Assembly (NCBI GenBank): GCA_025963955.1
Contig: JAOPZU010000520.1
Span: forward strand, 1-7,461
Length of the DNA stretch: 7,461 nucleotides
Reading direction: 5' to 3'
DNA from: Solirubrobacterales bacterium
Lineage (GTDB): Bacteria > Actinomycetota > Thermoleophilia > Solirubrobacterales > Solirubrobacteraceae
Shown: piece after piece, positions 1 to 5,605 of the stretch
Layout of the letters: the number at the start of each line of letters is the position of its first letter
Numbering within the stretch: position 1 is the stretch's first letter
Notes under the pieces: model-generated
What the model saw: only the letters and a program-made list of their open reading frames with translations
The model's database searches: none
What the model was told of the DNA's origin: nothing
Program-made: the position numbers and the translations under genes

Positions 1-1406
1 GGCAGCGCGCCGTCCGGCCCCGCGGCCTGCGCCAGGGCGTTCGTCGAGGCCGGAGCGCTCGTCCCGACGAGCATCGTGTTGACCGCCTGGGAGGGGTCGC
101 GGAGGACCGTCGGGAAGACGCTGCGCATCGTCGCCGCCAGGACCTTCTCCAGGCGGTCGGAGCGCTCCGGGTGCCCGACGTTGACGATGACCTGGCCGCC
201 CGGGTTCAGCCGGGCGCGCACCAGGCGGAAGAACTCCTCCGTCGAGAGGTAGAAGGGGATGTAGGGCTGGCGGTAGGCGTCGACGATGATCGTGTCCCAG
301 CGCCGGTCGGAGCGCCGCAGGAAGGGCCGGGCGTCCGCGGTGTGCAGCCGCAGCCGCGGCGAGGTCCGCAGCCCGAAGAGCTGCTTCCCGACGTCGCTGA
401 GCGCGCCGTCGATCTCCACGCCGTCGACGACGGTCCGCGGGTAGTAGTGGGCGTACGCGCGGGCGGTCGTCCCGGCGGCGTTGCCGAGGATCGCGACCGA
501 CCGCGGCGGCCGCGTCGGGTTCGCCGCGAACGGCAGCACGAGCATCTCGTCCCAGTAGTTGCCCGTGAGCCACCGGCCCGGCGTGTAGACGCTGTGGACC
601 GCCTGACCCTCGTTCAACTCCAGCCGGCGCTCCCCGCCCGCGTCCTGGATCACGCGGGCGTACTGGTACTCCGTCTCCTTCTCCCAGATGACGCGGCCGC
701 CCCCCGTCGCCTTCACGGTCCCGACCGGGATCGCGATCAGGCCGGCCAGGACGAGCGGGACCACGAGCGTGGCGCGCCGGCCGAGCCCGAGCGCCGCCAC
801 GAGCGCGAGCGCCACCGCGAAGCACAGGAACGTGCGCCGCGTCCCAATGAACGGGACGAGAACCAGGGCGGCGAGGAACGTCCCCGTCAGCGACCCCAGC
901 GTCGAGATGGCGTATAGGCGGCCCGCCGTCTTCCCGGCGTCGGCGACGTCGACGACCTTGAGCCGGACCGCGTAGGGGGAGACGGCGCCGAGCAGCATCA
1001 CCGGAACGGCGATGAGGACCATGACGCCGATCAGCGAGCCGACGAACGCCCCGGCGCTCACGCTGTCCAGGGCGTCGACGCTGAGGCGCAGGAACGGGTT
1101 GGCGACGAACGGCACGATCGCCAGGAGCACCGCCGCGGTGAGGACCAGGCGCGCGAGGCCGGCCGCGGTCGGATCGTGGTCCGCGAGCCGGCCGCCGACC
1201 GCGTAGCCGACGCTCAGGGCGACGAGGACCGTGGCGATCGTGTTCGCCCAGACGATCGTGGACGCGCCGAACCACGGTGCCATGAGGCGGGCGGCGGCGA
1301 TCTCCGCCCCGAGCGACGCGGCGCCCACGACGAAGGCCAGCACCTCCACGGAGACGAGCGAGGCCCTCGGGTTCGAGGCGGGCAGGGCGACGTCGGCGGT
1401 CCGCAC
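1..1406 (-). CDS. Fused membrane / spermidine synthase-like protein, C-terminus cut by window edge
   Basis: The reverse strand reads open for about 468 codons and leaves the window at its left end, so the C-terminus is missing. Residues 17-230 form several hydrophobic membrane segments with the family-like stretch GAEIAAARLMAPWFG (33-47), then VGYAVGGRLAD (66-76). From about residue 239 comes a soluble Rossmann methyltransferase fold typical of spermidine synthases: a glycine-rich AdoMet-binding loop ILGNAAGTTA (306-315), an acidic strand end VEID (330-333), and a later IIVDAYRQPYIPFYLSTEEFF-type region. This architecture is known as fused MFS/spermidine synthase. Polyamine synthesis is not proven, because the usual aspartate-rich D-x-x-D-P active-site motif is replaced by DAYRQP. 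The start chosen is GTG at 1406. It has no Shine-Dalgarno, but TACCCT lies 7 bases upstream, as expected for a leaderless message. An in-frame GTG at 1448 is the alternative. The gene is divergent from the ferritin-like operon. Confidence 0.85.
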   Translation of the reverse strand, partial: MRTADVALPASNPRASLVSVEVLAFVVGAASLGAEIAAARLMAPWFGASTIVWANTIATVLVALSVGYAVGGRLADHDPTAAGLARLVLTAAVLLAIVPFVANPFLRLSVDALDSVSAGAFVGSLIGVMVLIAVPVMLLGAVSPYAVRLKVVDVADAGKTAGRLYAISTLGSLTGTFLAALVLVPFIGTRRTFLCFAVALALVAALGLGRRATLVVPLVLAGLIAIPVGTVKATGGGRVIWEKETEYQYARVIQDAGGERRLELNEGQAVHSVYTPGRWLTGNYWDEMLVLPFAANPTRPPRSVAILGNAAGTTARAYAHYYPRTVVDGVEIDGALSDVGKQLFGLRTSPRLRLHTADARPFLRRSDRRWDTIIVDAYRQPYIPFYLSTEEFFRLVRARLNPGGQVIVNVGHPERSDRLEKVLAATMRSVFPTVLRDPSQAVNTMLVGTSAPASTNALAQAAGPDGAL

Positions 1407-1413
1407 CCGCCGC

Positions 1414-1419
1414 AGGGTA
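1414..1419 (-). promoter_or_regulatory. Putative -10 element (TACCCT) for the synthase-like gene
   Basis: On the minus strand TACCCT matches the actinobacterial TAnnnT -10 pattern and ends 7 bases before the GTG at 1406. Transcription would then begin at or beside the start codon. No convincing -35 hexamer is seen 16-19 bases upstream. The call rests partly on the same spacing recurring at three other genes in this window. Confidence 0.45.
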
Positions 1420-1618
1420 ATCGGCGACCTGGGCGCGGCGAGCCGCACGGCCGCACGTCGGCGCGTCCGCAGCGGTCCGGCAACTGGCGCGTTGCCGCTC
1501 CTACCGGCTGATCCGTTGAGGGCCGGAGCCCGCTACCCCCTGTCAACGCCCCTTCTTCACTGCGGGGCGACAGATGGTCTTTGTCCACGAAGAAGTCCGC
1601 TCGGCCCCTGCGCCAAGC

Positions 1619-1626
1619 GGAGGAGG
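1619..1626 (+). promoter_or_regulatory. Strong Shine-Dalgarno of the ferritin-like operon
   Basis: GGAGGAGG sits 6 bases before GTG at 1633. It is the strongest ribosome binding site in the window. It fixes the non-ATG start of the first ferritin-like gene, although the reading frame stays open far upstream. The roughly 230-base gap between this gene and the divergent synthase-like gene shows no convincing sigma-70-type promoter for the plus strand, so the operon's transcription start could not be placed. Confidence 0.85.
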
Positions 1627-1632
1627 TGTGCT

Positions 1633-2322
1633 GTGCCCGACCCCCGTAATCAGACGTCCGCGCTCGATGTGATCGCCGACGACCCGACCTCACGTAAGAA
1701 GTTCCTGCGCATGGTAGGCGGCTCCGGTGGCGTCGCCGCCATGGCCGTCCTGCTCGGCGCCTGCGGCAGCGACAACAACAGCAGCTCGACGTCGACGCCC
1801 GCCGCGGCGACGACCGGCACGGCTGCGAAGTCCTCGGCCTCCGACATGAAGGGCGACCTCGACATCCTGAACTACGCCCTGACGCTCGAGTTCCTCGAGA
1901 CCGACTTCTACAACAAGGTCATCGACGCGGGCCTCTTCAAGGGCGCGACGGCCGACCTCCTGAAGGGCTTCGGCGAGTCGGAGCAGGCTCACGTCGACGC
2001 GCTCAAGGCGACCATCACGAAGCTCGGTGGCACCCCGGTGACCGCGCCCAAGACGAAGTTCGACGTCTCGGACGCCACCGCCGTCGCCAAGCTCGCCGCG
2101 ACCGTCGAGAACCTCGGCGCCGCCGCCTACCTGGAGCAGGCTCCGAAGATCAAGAACGCCGAGGTCCTGGCCGCCGCGCTCTCGATCCACTCGGTCGAGG
2201 CCCGTCACGCCGCGACGCTGAACACGCTGGTGAAGAAGTCCATCACCCCCGACGGCGCCTTCGGCAAGCCGGCGAAGATGGCCGACGTCCTCGCCGCTGT
2301 CAAGCCCTTCATCGTGGCCTAG
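1633..2322 (+). CDS. Exported ferritin-like lipoprotein (Ferritin_2 type)
   Basis: This is a 229-residue protein starting at GTG. The N-terminus has a twin-arginine-like motif SRKKFLR (20-26, an RK variant of SRRxFLK), a hydrophobic stretch, and a lipobox LLGAC with Cys44 as the predicted lipidated residue. A Ser/Thr/Ala linker (45-70) follows. Export, probably by Tat, and anchoring on the outer face of the membrane are inferred. The rest is a four-helix ferritin-like domain with candidate di-iron ligands Glu86 (or Glu89), Glu117 and His120 (ExxH), Glu159, and Glu189 and His192 (ExxH in VEARH). The exact function of these exported actinobacterial proteins is not established; iron binding, oxidation or peroxide handling are possible. 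It is the first gene of a two-gene operon with its paralogue 32 bases downstream. The core of the two proteins is about 45% identical by eye, so a tandem duplication is likely. Confidence 0.9.
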   Translation: MPDPRNQTSALDVIADDPTSRKKFLRMVGGSGGVAAMAVLLGACGSDNNSSSTSTPAAATTGTAAKSSASDMKGDLDILNYALTLEFLETDFYNKVIDAGLFKGATADLLKGFGESEQAHVDALKATITKLGGTPVTAPKTKFDVSDATAVAKLAATVENLGAAAYLEQAPKIKNAEVLAAALSIHSVEARHAATLNTLVKKSITPDGAFGKPAKMADVLAAVKPFIVA

Positions 2323-2354
2323 GCCCCGAGCGATACAAGAGGAATCTAGAAATC

Positions 2355-2981
2355 ATGCGTAACAAGAACACCCCCGTCGCGCCGGAGCTGGAGCAGATCC
2401 ACGTCGGCTCGATGACCCGCTCGAGCTTCCTGCTCAAGAGCGCCCTCACGGTCGGCACCGTCGCCGGTGCCGGCGCGGTCGGCCCGTTCGTCTCCAGCGC
2501 CCTGGCGCAGGCCAACGGCGACATCGACATCCTGAACTTCGCGCTGACGCTCGAGTACCTGGAGACGCGCTTCTACAAGACGGCGATGGGGCTCAACCTC
2601 ACCGGCGACGCGAAGAAGTACGCCAAGGACTTCGCGGCGGACGAGCAGGAGCACGTCAACGCGCTGGTCGGCACGATCAAGAAGCTCGGCGGCACCCCCG
2701 CGGCAAAGCCGACCTTCCAGTTCGGCATCACCGATCAGGCGAGCTTCCTGAAGCTCGCGCAGACGCTCGAGGACACCGGGGTCTCCGCCTACAACGGCGC
2801 CGGCCCGCTCCTGAAGAACAAGGACCTCCTCGCGGCGGCCGGCTCGATCGTGCAGATCGAGGCGCGTCACGCGGCGGCCATCCGCCTCGTCAACGGCGCG
2901 AACCCGTCCCCGGACGCGTTCGACAAGTCGCTCGACAAGAACGCGGTCCTCAAGGCCGTGACGCCGCTCATCAAGATGTAG
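2355..2981 (+). CDS. Secreted ferritin-like protein, paralogue of the upstream lipoprotein
   Basis: This is a 208-residue protein starting at ATG, with the purine-rich AGAGGA about 11 bases upstream. Residues 20-53 are a signal peptide: MTRSSFLLK resembles a degenerate Tat motif with only one arginine, followed by an alanine/glycine/valine-rich core and a probable signal peptidase I site after ALA (49-51). There is no lipobox cysteine, and the whole protein contains no cysteine, so unlike its neighbour it should be released or held non-covalently. The ferritin-like core keeps the candidate di-iron set Glu67, Glu97 and His100 (EQEH), Glu139, Glu169 and His172 (EARH). It shares DILN-ALTLE-LET-FY, KLGGTP and EARHAA blocks with the first gene. 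Thirty-two bases separate the two genes, so co-transcription is likely. The two may form mixed oligomers, which is inference. Two hairpins follow the stop codon. Confidence 0.9.
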   Translation: MRNKNTPVAPELEQIHVGSMTRSSFLLKSALTVGTVAGAGAVGPFVSSALAQANGDIDILNFALTLEYLETRFYKTAMGLNLTGDAKKYAKDFAADEQEHVNALVGTIKKLGGTPAAKPTFQFGITDQASFLKLAQTLEDTGVSAYNGAGPLLKNKDLLAAAGSIVQIEARHAAAIRLVNGANPSPDAFDKSLDKNAVLKAVTPLIKM

Positions 2982-2991
2982 CCGGTTGTCG

Positions 2992-3037
2992 CCGGTTGTC
3001 TCGCCCCTAGGGGGCTCGACAACCGGTCGGGGGTTTC
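2992..3037 (+). terminator. Two-tier hairpin terminator of the ferritin-like operon
   Basis: Ten bases after the stop codon, CCGGTTGTC (2992-3000) pairs with GACAACCGG (3018-3026). Inside it GCCCC (3003-3007) pairs with GGGGC (3011-3015) around a 3-base loop, with a 2x2 internal mismatch. GGGGGTTTCT follows, a short T-rich tail, so intrinsic termination is plausible. The left arm is preceded by a direct copy of itself: GCCGGTTGTC occurs twice in tandem at 2981-2990 and 2991-3000, the first copy overlapping the last base of the stop codon. Confidence 0.75.
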
Positions 3038-3067
3038 TCGCCTAGCGGCTCGAGACGTCCCGCTCTC

Positions 3068-3103
3068 ACGGCCGTCGGTGCTCGCGCACCGGCGGCCGTT
3101 TGT
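3068..3103. terminator. Second hairpin, probable bidirectional terminator between convergent genes
   Basis: ACGGCCGTCGGTGC (3068-3081) pairs with GCACCGGCGGCCGT (3086-3099) over 14 positions with a single T-G wobble and a 4-base loop. On the plus strand it is followed by TTTGT. On the minus strand it begins 8 bases after the transferase stop and its loop reads GCGA, a stable GNRA tetraloop, but no T-run follows. It lies between the convergent ferritin-like operon and the transferase gene and probably serves both. Confidence 0.65.
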
Positions 3104-3107
3104 CGTC

Positions 3108-4043
3108 CTAGAGGGACTCGCGGCCGTGGGGCGCGGCGAGGTCCTGGTCGGGCCCGATCGGCACGACCTGCGTCGGGTTGATCGAGGTGTGCGTCACGTA
3201 GTAGTGCCGCTTGATGTGGTCCATGTCGACCGTGTCGGCCACGCCCGGGGTCTGGTGGAGGTCGCGGAGGTAGCCGAAGAGGTTCGGGTACTCGGCGAGC
3301 TTGCGGACGTTGCACTTGAAGTGGCCGTGATAGACCGGGTCGAAGCGGACGAGCGTGGTGAACAGCCGCCAGTCCGCGAGCGTCTGCTCGGCGCCGAACA
3401 GGAAGCGCCGCGAGGCCAGGCGCTCCTCGAGCTCGTCGAGCGTGGCGAACAGCGGCAGGACCGCCTCCTCATAGGCCTCCTGGGTCGCCGCGAAGCCCGA
3501 CCGGTAGACCCCGTTGTTCACGGTGTCGTAGATCTGCGCGTTCAGCGCGTCGATCTCCCCGCGAAGCGCCTGGGGGTAGAGGTCGAGGTCGGGACGGCCG
3601 GCGACCGCGTCGAACTCCGCGTTCAGCATCTCGATGATCTCGGAGGACTCGTTGTTGACGATCGCCTGGGTCTCCTTGTCCCACAGCACGGGGACGGTGA
3701 CGCGGCCGTCGAAGTCCGGATCGCTCTTGCGGTACCCCTCGCTGAGGTACGTCCAGCCGTGCAGGGGGTCGGGCTGGTCCGGGAGGAAGCGCCAGCCGCG
3801 CTCGTCCCTGATCGGGTCCACGACCGTGATGTCGATCGCGTTCTCCAGCCCCTTCAGCGCCCGGACGATGACCGCCCGGTGGGCCCACGGACAGGCCAGC
3901 GAGACGTACAGGTGGTAGCGGCCCGCGACGGCCGGAAAGCCCGATGACCCGTCGGCGGTGACCCGCCCGCGGAACACGCTGTCCTGCCGGACGAACGCGC
4001 CCTTCGCGTCGGACTCCTTGGGGAACGGTGCGGTGCTGCTCAT
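3108..4043 (-). CDS. Xi-class glutathione transferase / glutathionyl-hydroquinone reductase homologue
   Basis: This is a 311-residue cytoplasmic enzyme of the Xi-class transferase family (ECM4/YqjG type), close to the usual length of 310-330. Members use a catalytic cysteine to remove a thiol from thiol-conjugated hydroquinones. Here Cys51 sits in the family motif C-P-W-A-H (51-55). VPVLWD (117-122) and NNESSEI (130-136) match the thiol-binding part of the thioredoxin-like domain. The C-terminal helical domain carries VYRSGFA, RFDPVYHGHFKCN and YPNLFGYLRDLHQTPGV-like blocks. ATG at 4043 has AGGAGG 9 bases upstream, so the start is firm. A perfect palindrome lies between that site and the putative promoter and suggests control by a repressor, possibly responsive to quinones or other electrophiles. 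Most actinobacteria make mycothiol rather than glutathione, so the true thiol substrate is open. Confidence 0.92.
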   Translation of the reverse strand: MSSTAPFPKESDAKGAFVRQDSVFRGRVTADGSSGFPAVAGRYHLYVSLACPWAHRAVIVRALKGLENAIDITVVDPIRDERGWRFLPDQPDPLHGWTYLSEGYRKSDPDFDGRVTVPVLWDKETQAIVNNESSEIIEMLNAEFDAVAGRPDLDLYPQALRGEIDALNAQIYDTVNNGVYRSGFAATQEAYEEAVLPLFATLDELEERLASRRFLFGAEQTLADWRLFTTLVRFDPVYHGHFKCNVRKLAEYPNLFGYLRDLHQTPGVADTVDMDHIKRHYYVTHTSINPTQVVPIGPDQDLAAPHGRESL

Positions 4044-4058
4044 GCGTGGCGACCTCCT

Positions 4059-4078
4059 GTAGTTGCTTACGCAACTAC
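4059..4078. promoter_or_regulatory. Perfect 8+4+8 palindrome, probable operator of the transferase gene
   Basis: GTAGTTGC and GCAACTAC are exact inverted repeats around a TTAC spacer. The site directly abuts the AGGAGG ribosome binding site and overlaps the last two bases of a TAGGGT -10 candidate. A bound protein would therefore block transcription initiation. The size and the TTGC-N4-GCAA centre resemble operators of MarR-family repressors, but the regulator is not in this window and its identity is inference. Confidence 0.7.
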
Positions 4079-4082
4079 CCTA
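4077..4082 (-). promoter_or_regulatory. Putative -10 element (TAGGGT) of the transferase gene
   Basis: TAGGGT on the minus strand matches TAnnnT and is identical to the hexamers before the rubredoxin and Nudix genes. It would place the transcription start near 4070, inside the palindrome, giving a leader of about 27 bases that includes AGGAGG. No good -35 is visible; that region lies in the end of the upstream GerW-like gene. Confidence 0.4.
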
Positions 4083-4101
4083 CCAGGCGGATGCGCGGCG
4101 A

Positions 4102-4671
4102 TCAGCGGCCGAGGAGCCCACGGCGCCGGCGGGAGGCCCGACGCATCCCGAGGACCGCACTCGCGGCGAGCGCGAGGGCCGAAGCCGCCGTGCTGATGGC
4201 CCGGGCCGTCGTGAGCGGGTCGCGGATCGACTCGTAGCGCACGCCGTCCGCGGTGATGTCGAGGAAGCCGGCCGGCGACGCCTCCACGCCGGCGGCCGCG
4301 CCCCCGCCGTCCCCGTCCCCGGTGCCGTCGGTCGACCGGCCGCGGCCGAAGCCGTACCCGTAGCCGCCGCGGACCCGCGCGACGGGGACCACGACGCGGT
4401 CGCCCACGTGGACGGGCTCGCCGTAGCAGAGGCTCGCGCCGCCGAGGGCGTTCGCCGCCCGGTCCAGGCCGAAGCCGAGGCGCCCGTGGTCGGGAGCGGG
4501 CGGGGACGCCGGGGCGGCCACCACCGGCGGCGGCTGCGGATCCGGCACCGCGGTCGCCGTGAGGATCTCGACCGGCGGTGGCGCTGCGGGCCGGGACGCG
4601 AACGGGCGTGGCGTCACGGGGTCGCCCTTGGCCTTGGACTTCTTGCGCTTCTTGTCCTTGTCCTTGGCCAC
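4102..4671 (-). CDS. GerW/YtfJ-like protein with C-terminal membrane segment
   Basis: This is a 189-residue protein starting at GTG. Residues 1-16 are almost all lysine, aspartate, arginine, serine and alanine (KDKDKKRKKSKAK), and 18-62 form a proline/alanine-rich linker. The conserved core is VHVGDRVVVPVARVRGGYGYGFG (87-109), then a glycine/aspartate-rich loop, then GVEASPAGFLDIT (128-140). This pattern is typical of the GerW family (Spore_YtfJ; Bacillus YtfJ is linked to spore germination). Many non-sporulating actinobacteria carry such proteins with unknown roles, so no sporulation role is claimed. Residues 155-175 are hydrophobic and are followed by an arginine-rich tail, suggesting a membrane anchor with a cytoplasmic C-terminus. 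The gene follows rubredoxin by 22 bases and probably shares its transcript. No good ribosome binding site is seen; a GGAAG lies 15 bases before the GTG. Confidence 0.8.
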   Translation of the reverse strand: MAKDKDKKRKKSKAKGDPVTPRPFASRPAAPPPVEILTATAVPDPQPPPVVAAPASPPAPDHGRLGFGLDRAANALGGASLCYGEPVHVGDRVVVPVARVRGGYGYGFGRGRSTDGTGDGDGGGAAAGVEASPAGFLDITADGVRYESIRDPLTTARAISTAASALALAASAVLGMRRASRRRRGLLGR

Positions 4672-4693
4672 GCCGCGCGTCGGGAGCTTCCGC

Positions 4694-4873
4694 TCAGTCC
4701 TCGTATACGACGAAGTCCTTCTTGCGGGCGCCGCACACCGGACAGAACCAGCTGTCCGGGATGTCGGCGAACTTCGTCCCCGCCGGGATTCCCCCGTCCG
4801 GGTCGCCCTCGGACTCCTCGTAGATGAAGCCGCAGGATTCGCAGATCCAGCGCTCGTATTCGGTGGTGCTCAT
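4694..4873 (-). CDS. Rubredoxin
   Basis: This is a 59-residue small electron carrier. Four cysteines, Cys11 and Cys14 (CESCG) and Cys44 and Cys47 (CPVCG), form the mononuclear Fe(Cys)4 site with the standard 29-residue gap. IYEE, the DPDGGIPAGTKF loop and the DSWFCPVCG motif are classic rubredoxin. ATG at 4873 is chosen because it gives normal family length. The in-frame GTG at 4906 would add 11 residues not expected in this family. TAGGGT ends 8 bases before the ATG and no Shine-Dalgarno is present, consistent with a leaderless transcript. No rubredoxin-dependent oxygenase or reductase is encoded in the window, so the redox partner is unknown. It is probably co-transcribed with the GerW/YtfJ-like gene downstream. 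Confidence 0.95.
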   Translation of the reverse strand: MSTTEYERWICESCGFIYEESEGDPDGGIPAGTKFADIPDSWFCPVCGARKKDFVVYED

Positions 4874-4881
4874 CGCCGGGA

Positions 4882-4887
4882 ACCCTA
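4882..4887 (-). promoter_or_regulatory. Putative -10 element (TAGGGT) of the rubredoxin gene
   Basis: TAGGGT on the minus strand ends 8 bases before ATG at 4873, so transcription would begin within a base or two of the start codon. No recognisable -35 is seen. It faces away from the matching element of the Nudix gene, so bases 4874-4953 form a compact divergent promoter region. Confidence 0.55.
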
Positions 4888-4924
4888 CCCCTTGACGAGG
4901 TGTCACGGCGGCTCGGAGGCACGG

Positions 4925-4939
4925 CCCGCGCCACGCGGG
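4925..4939. repeat. Small palindrome in the Nudix promoter spacer
   Basis: CCCGCG and CGCGGG flank a 3-base CCA spacer. The site lies just before the -10 candidate of the Nudix gene, between it and where a -35 would be. It could be an operator, but a 6-base GC-only palindrome is easily met by chance in DNA of this composition. Confidence 0.3.
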
Positions 4940-4940
4940 T

Positions 4941-4946
4941 TAGGGT
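4941..4946 (+). promoter_or_regulatory. Putative -10 element (TAGGGT) of the Nudix gene
   Basis: TAGGGT, preceded by T, ends 7 bases before ATG at 4954. There is no AGGAGG-like site before this ATG, only a GGGG run that overlaps the expected start of transcription. A leaderless mRNA is predicted. This spacing is the reason for choosing 4954 over the in-frame GTG at 4900. Confidence 0.55.
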
Positions 4947-4953
4947 GGGGTCG

Positions 4954-5595
4954 ATGCAGGAGATCGATCGTCCGGCCCCCGGGGAAGAGCTCAACGTCGA
5001 CGGCGCGGAGACCGTCCCGCGGCAGGCCGCGTCGGTGCTCCTGCTCCGCGGGGGCGCGCAGACCTTGGAGGTCCTGCTCGTCAAGCGCACCGAGAAGGCG
5101 CGCTTCATGGCGGGGGTCTGGGTCTTCCCCGGCGGCGGCGTGGACGCGCACGAGGGCGAGGGCGACAGCGCCCACCGCCGCGCCGCCGTCCGGGAGCTCG
5201 TCGAGGAGGCGGGCGTGACGCTCGCCGACCCGGCCGGGTCGGAGCTCGTGAAGTTCTCCCAGTGGATCACGCCGGCCGAGGTGAAGATCCGCTTCGACAC
5301 GCACTTCTTCCTGGCGCTCATGCCGGACGGGCAGCAGGTGGTCGTCGACGGTGAGGAGTGCGTGGACTCCGGCTGGTTCACGCCGCAGGCGGCCCTCGAC
5401 GCGCACGCGTCCGGGCAGATCCTGCTGGTGTTCCCGACGATCAAGCACCTCGAGCAGCTCGCGCCGTTCGCCAGCGCCGACGAGCTCATGTCCTACGCCG
5501 CGGGCCGGGACGTCGTCGCCGTGCAGCCGCGCATCGTGGTCACCGGGGAGACGGCGCGCGTGCTGCTCCCGGGCGAGCCCGGCTACGACGGCTGA
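4954..5595 (+). CDS. Nudix hydrolase
   Basis: This is a 213-residue cytoplasmic enzyme expected to hydrolyse a nucleoside diphosphate linked to another moiety, using divalent metal. Residues 38-59 read LEVLLVKRTEKARFMAGVWVFP and lead into a Nudix box from about 60 to 88, whose core RELVEEAGV (80-88) contains the metal-binding glutamates. The loop before the core, GGGVDAHEGEGDS, is about four residues longer than in MutT, and the canonical glutamate eight residues before RE is Ser72. Such longer boxes occur in NUDT19-like and CoA-pyrophosphatase-related Nudix proteins, so 8-oxo-dGTP cleavage should not be assumed. The substrate cannot be named from sequence. The start is ATG at 4954 with a leaderless-type promoter. 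The HhH-GPD gene begins 10 bases after its stop, so the two are likely co-transcribed and perhaps translationally coupled. Confidence 0.9.
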   Translation: MQEIDRPAPGEELNVDGAETVPRQAASVLLLRGGAQTLEVLLVKRTEKARFMAGVWVFPGGGVDAHEGEGDSAHRRAAVRELVEEAGVTLADPAGSELVKFSQWITPAEVKIRFDTHFFLALMPDGQQVVVDGEECVDSGWFTPQAALDAHASGQILLVFPTIKHLEQLAPFASADELMSYAAGRDVVAVQPRIVVTGETARVLLPGEPGYDG

Positions 5596-5605
5596 CGCGG
5601 CCGCC

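Noticed and set aside
171..917. Long plus-strand open frame of 248 codons, and other long frames opposite to or overlapping the called genes
   Set aside because: They are rich in Arg/Gly/Asp/Val without domains and lie antisense to the synthase-like gene; typical shadows in very GC-rich DNA where stops are rare.
1541..1546. Perfect TTGACA on the minus strand as a -35 for the synthase-like gene
   Set aside because: No TAnnnT hexamer is found 16-19 bases downstream, and the best -10 candidate (1419-1414) is over 120 bases away.
1552..1595. CTTCTTC / GAAGAAG inverted repeat in the ferritin-like leader as a riboswitch or operator
   Set aside because: Only 7 bases per arm with a 30-base spacer and no match to a known riboswitch pattern; likely chance.
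1231..1632. Upstream extension of the first ferritin-like gene to a total of 363 residues
   Set aside because: GGAGGAGG six bases before GTG at 1633 and the immediate signal peptide fix the start; the extension has no family-like sequence and overlaps the divergent gene.
1633..4873. A split rubrerythrin system made of the ferritin-like proteins and the rubredoxin
   Set aside because: The ferritin-like proteins are exported while rubredoxin has no signal peptide, so they are in different compartments, and they are in separate transcription units.
4874..4906. Longer rubredoxin start at GTG 4906
   Set aside because: It would place 11 extra residues before a normal-length rubredoxin and would run through the TAGGGT promoter element.
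4900..4953. Longer Nudix start at GTG 4900
   Set aside because: The extension MSRRLGGTARATRVRVGS looks like noncoding Arg-rich translation, overlaps the divergent promoter region, and the leaderless -10 fits ATG at 4954.
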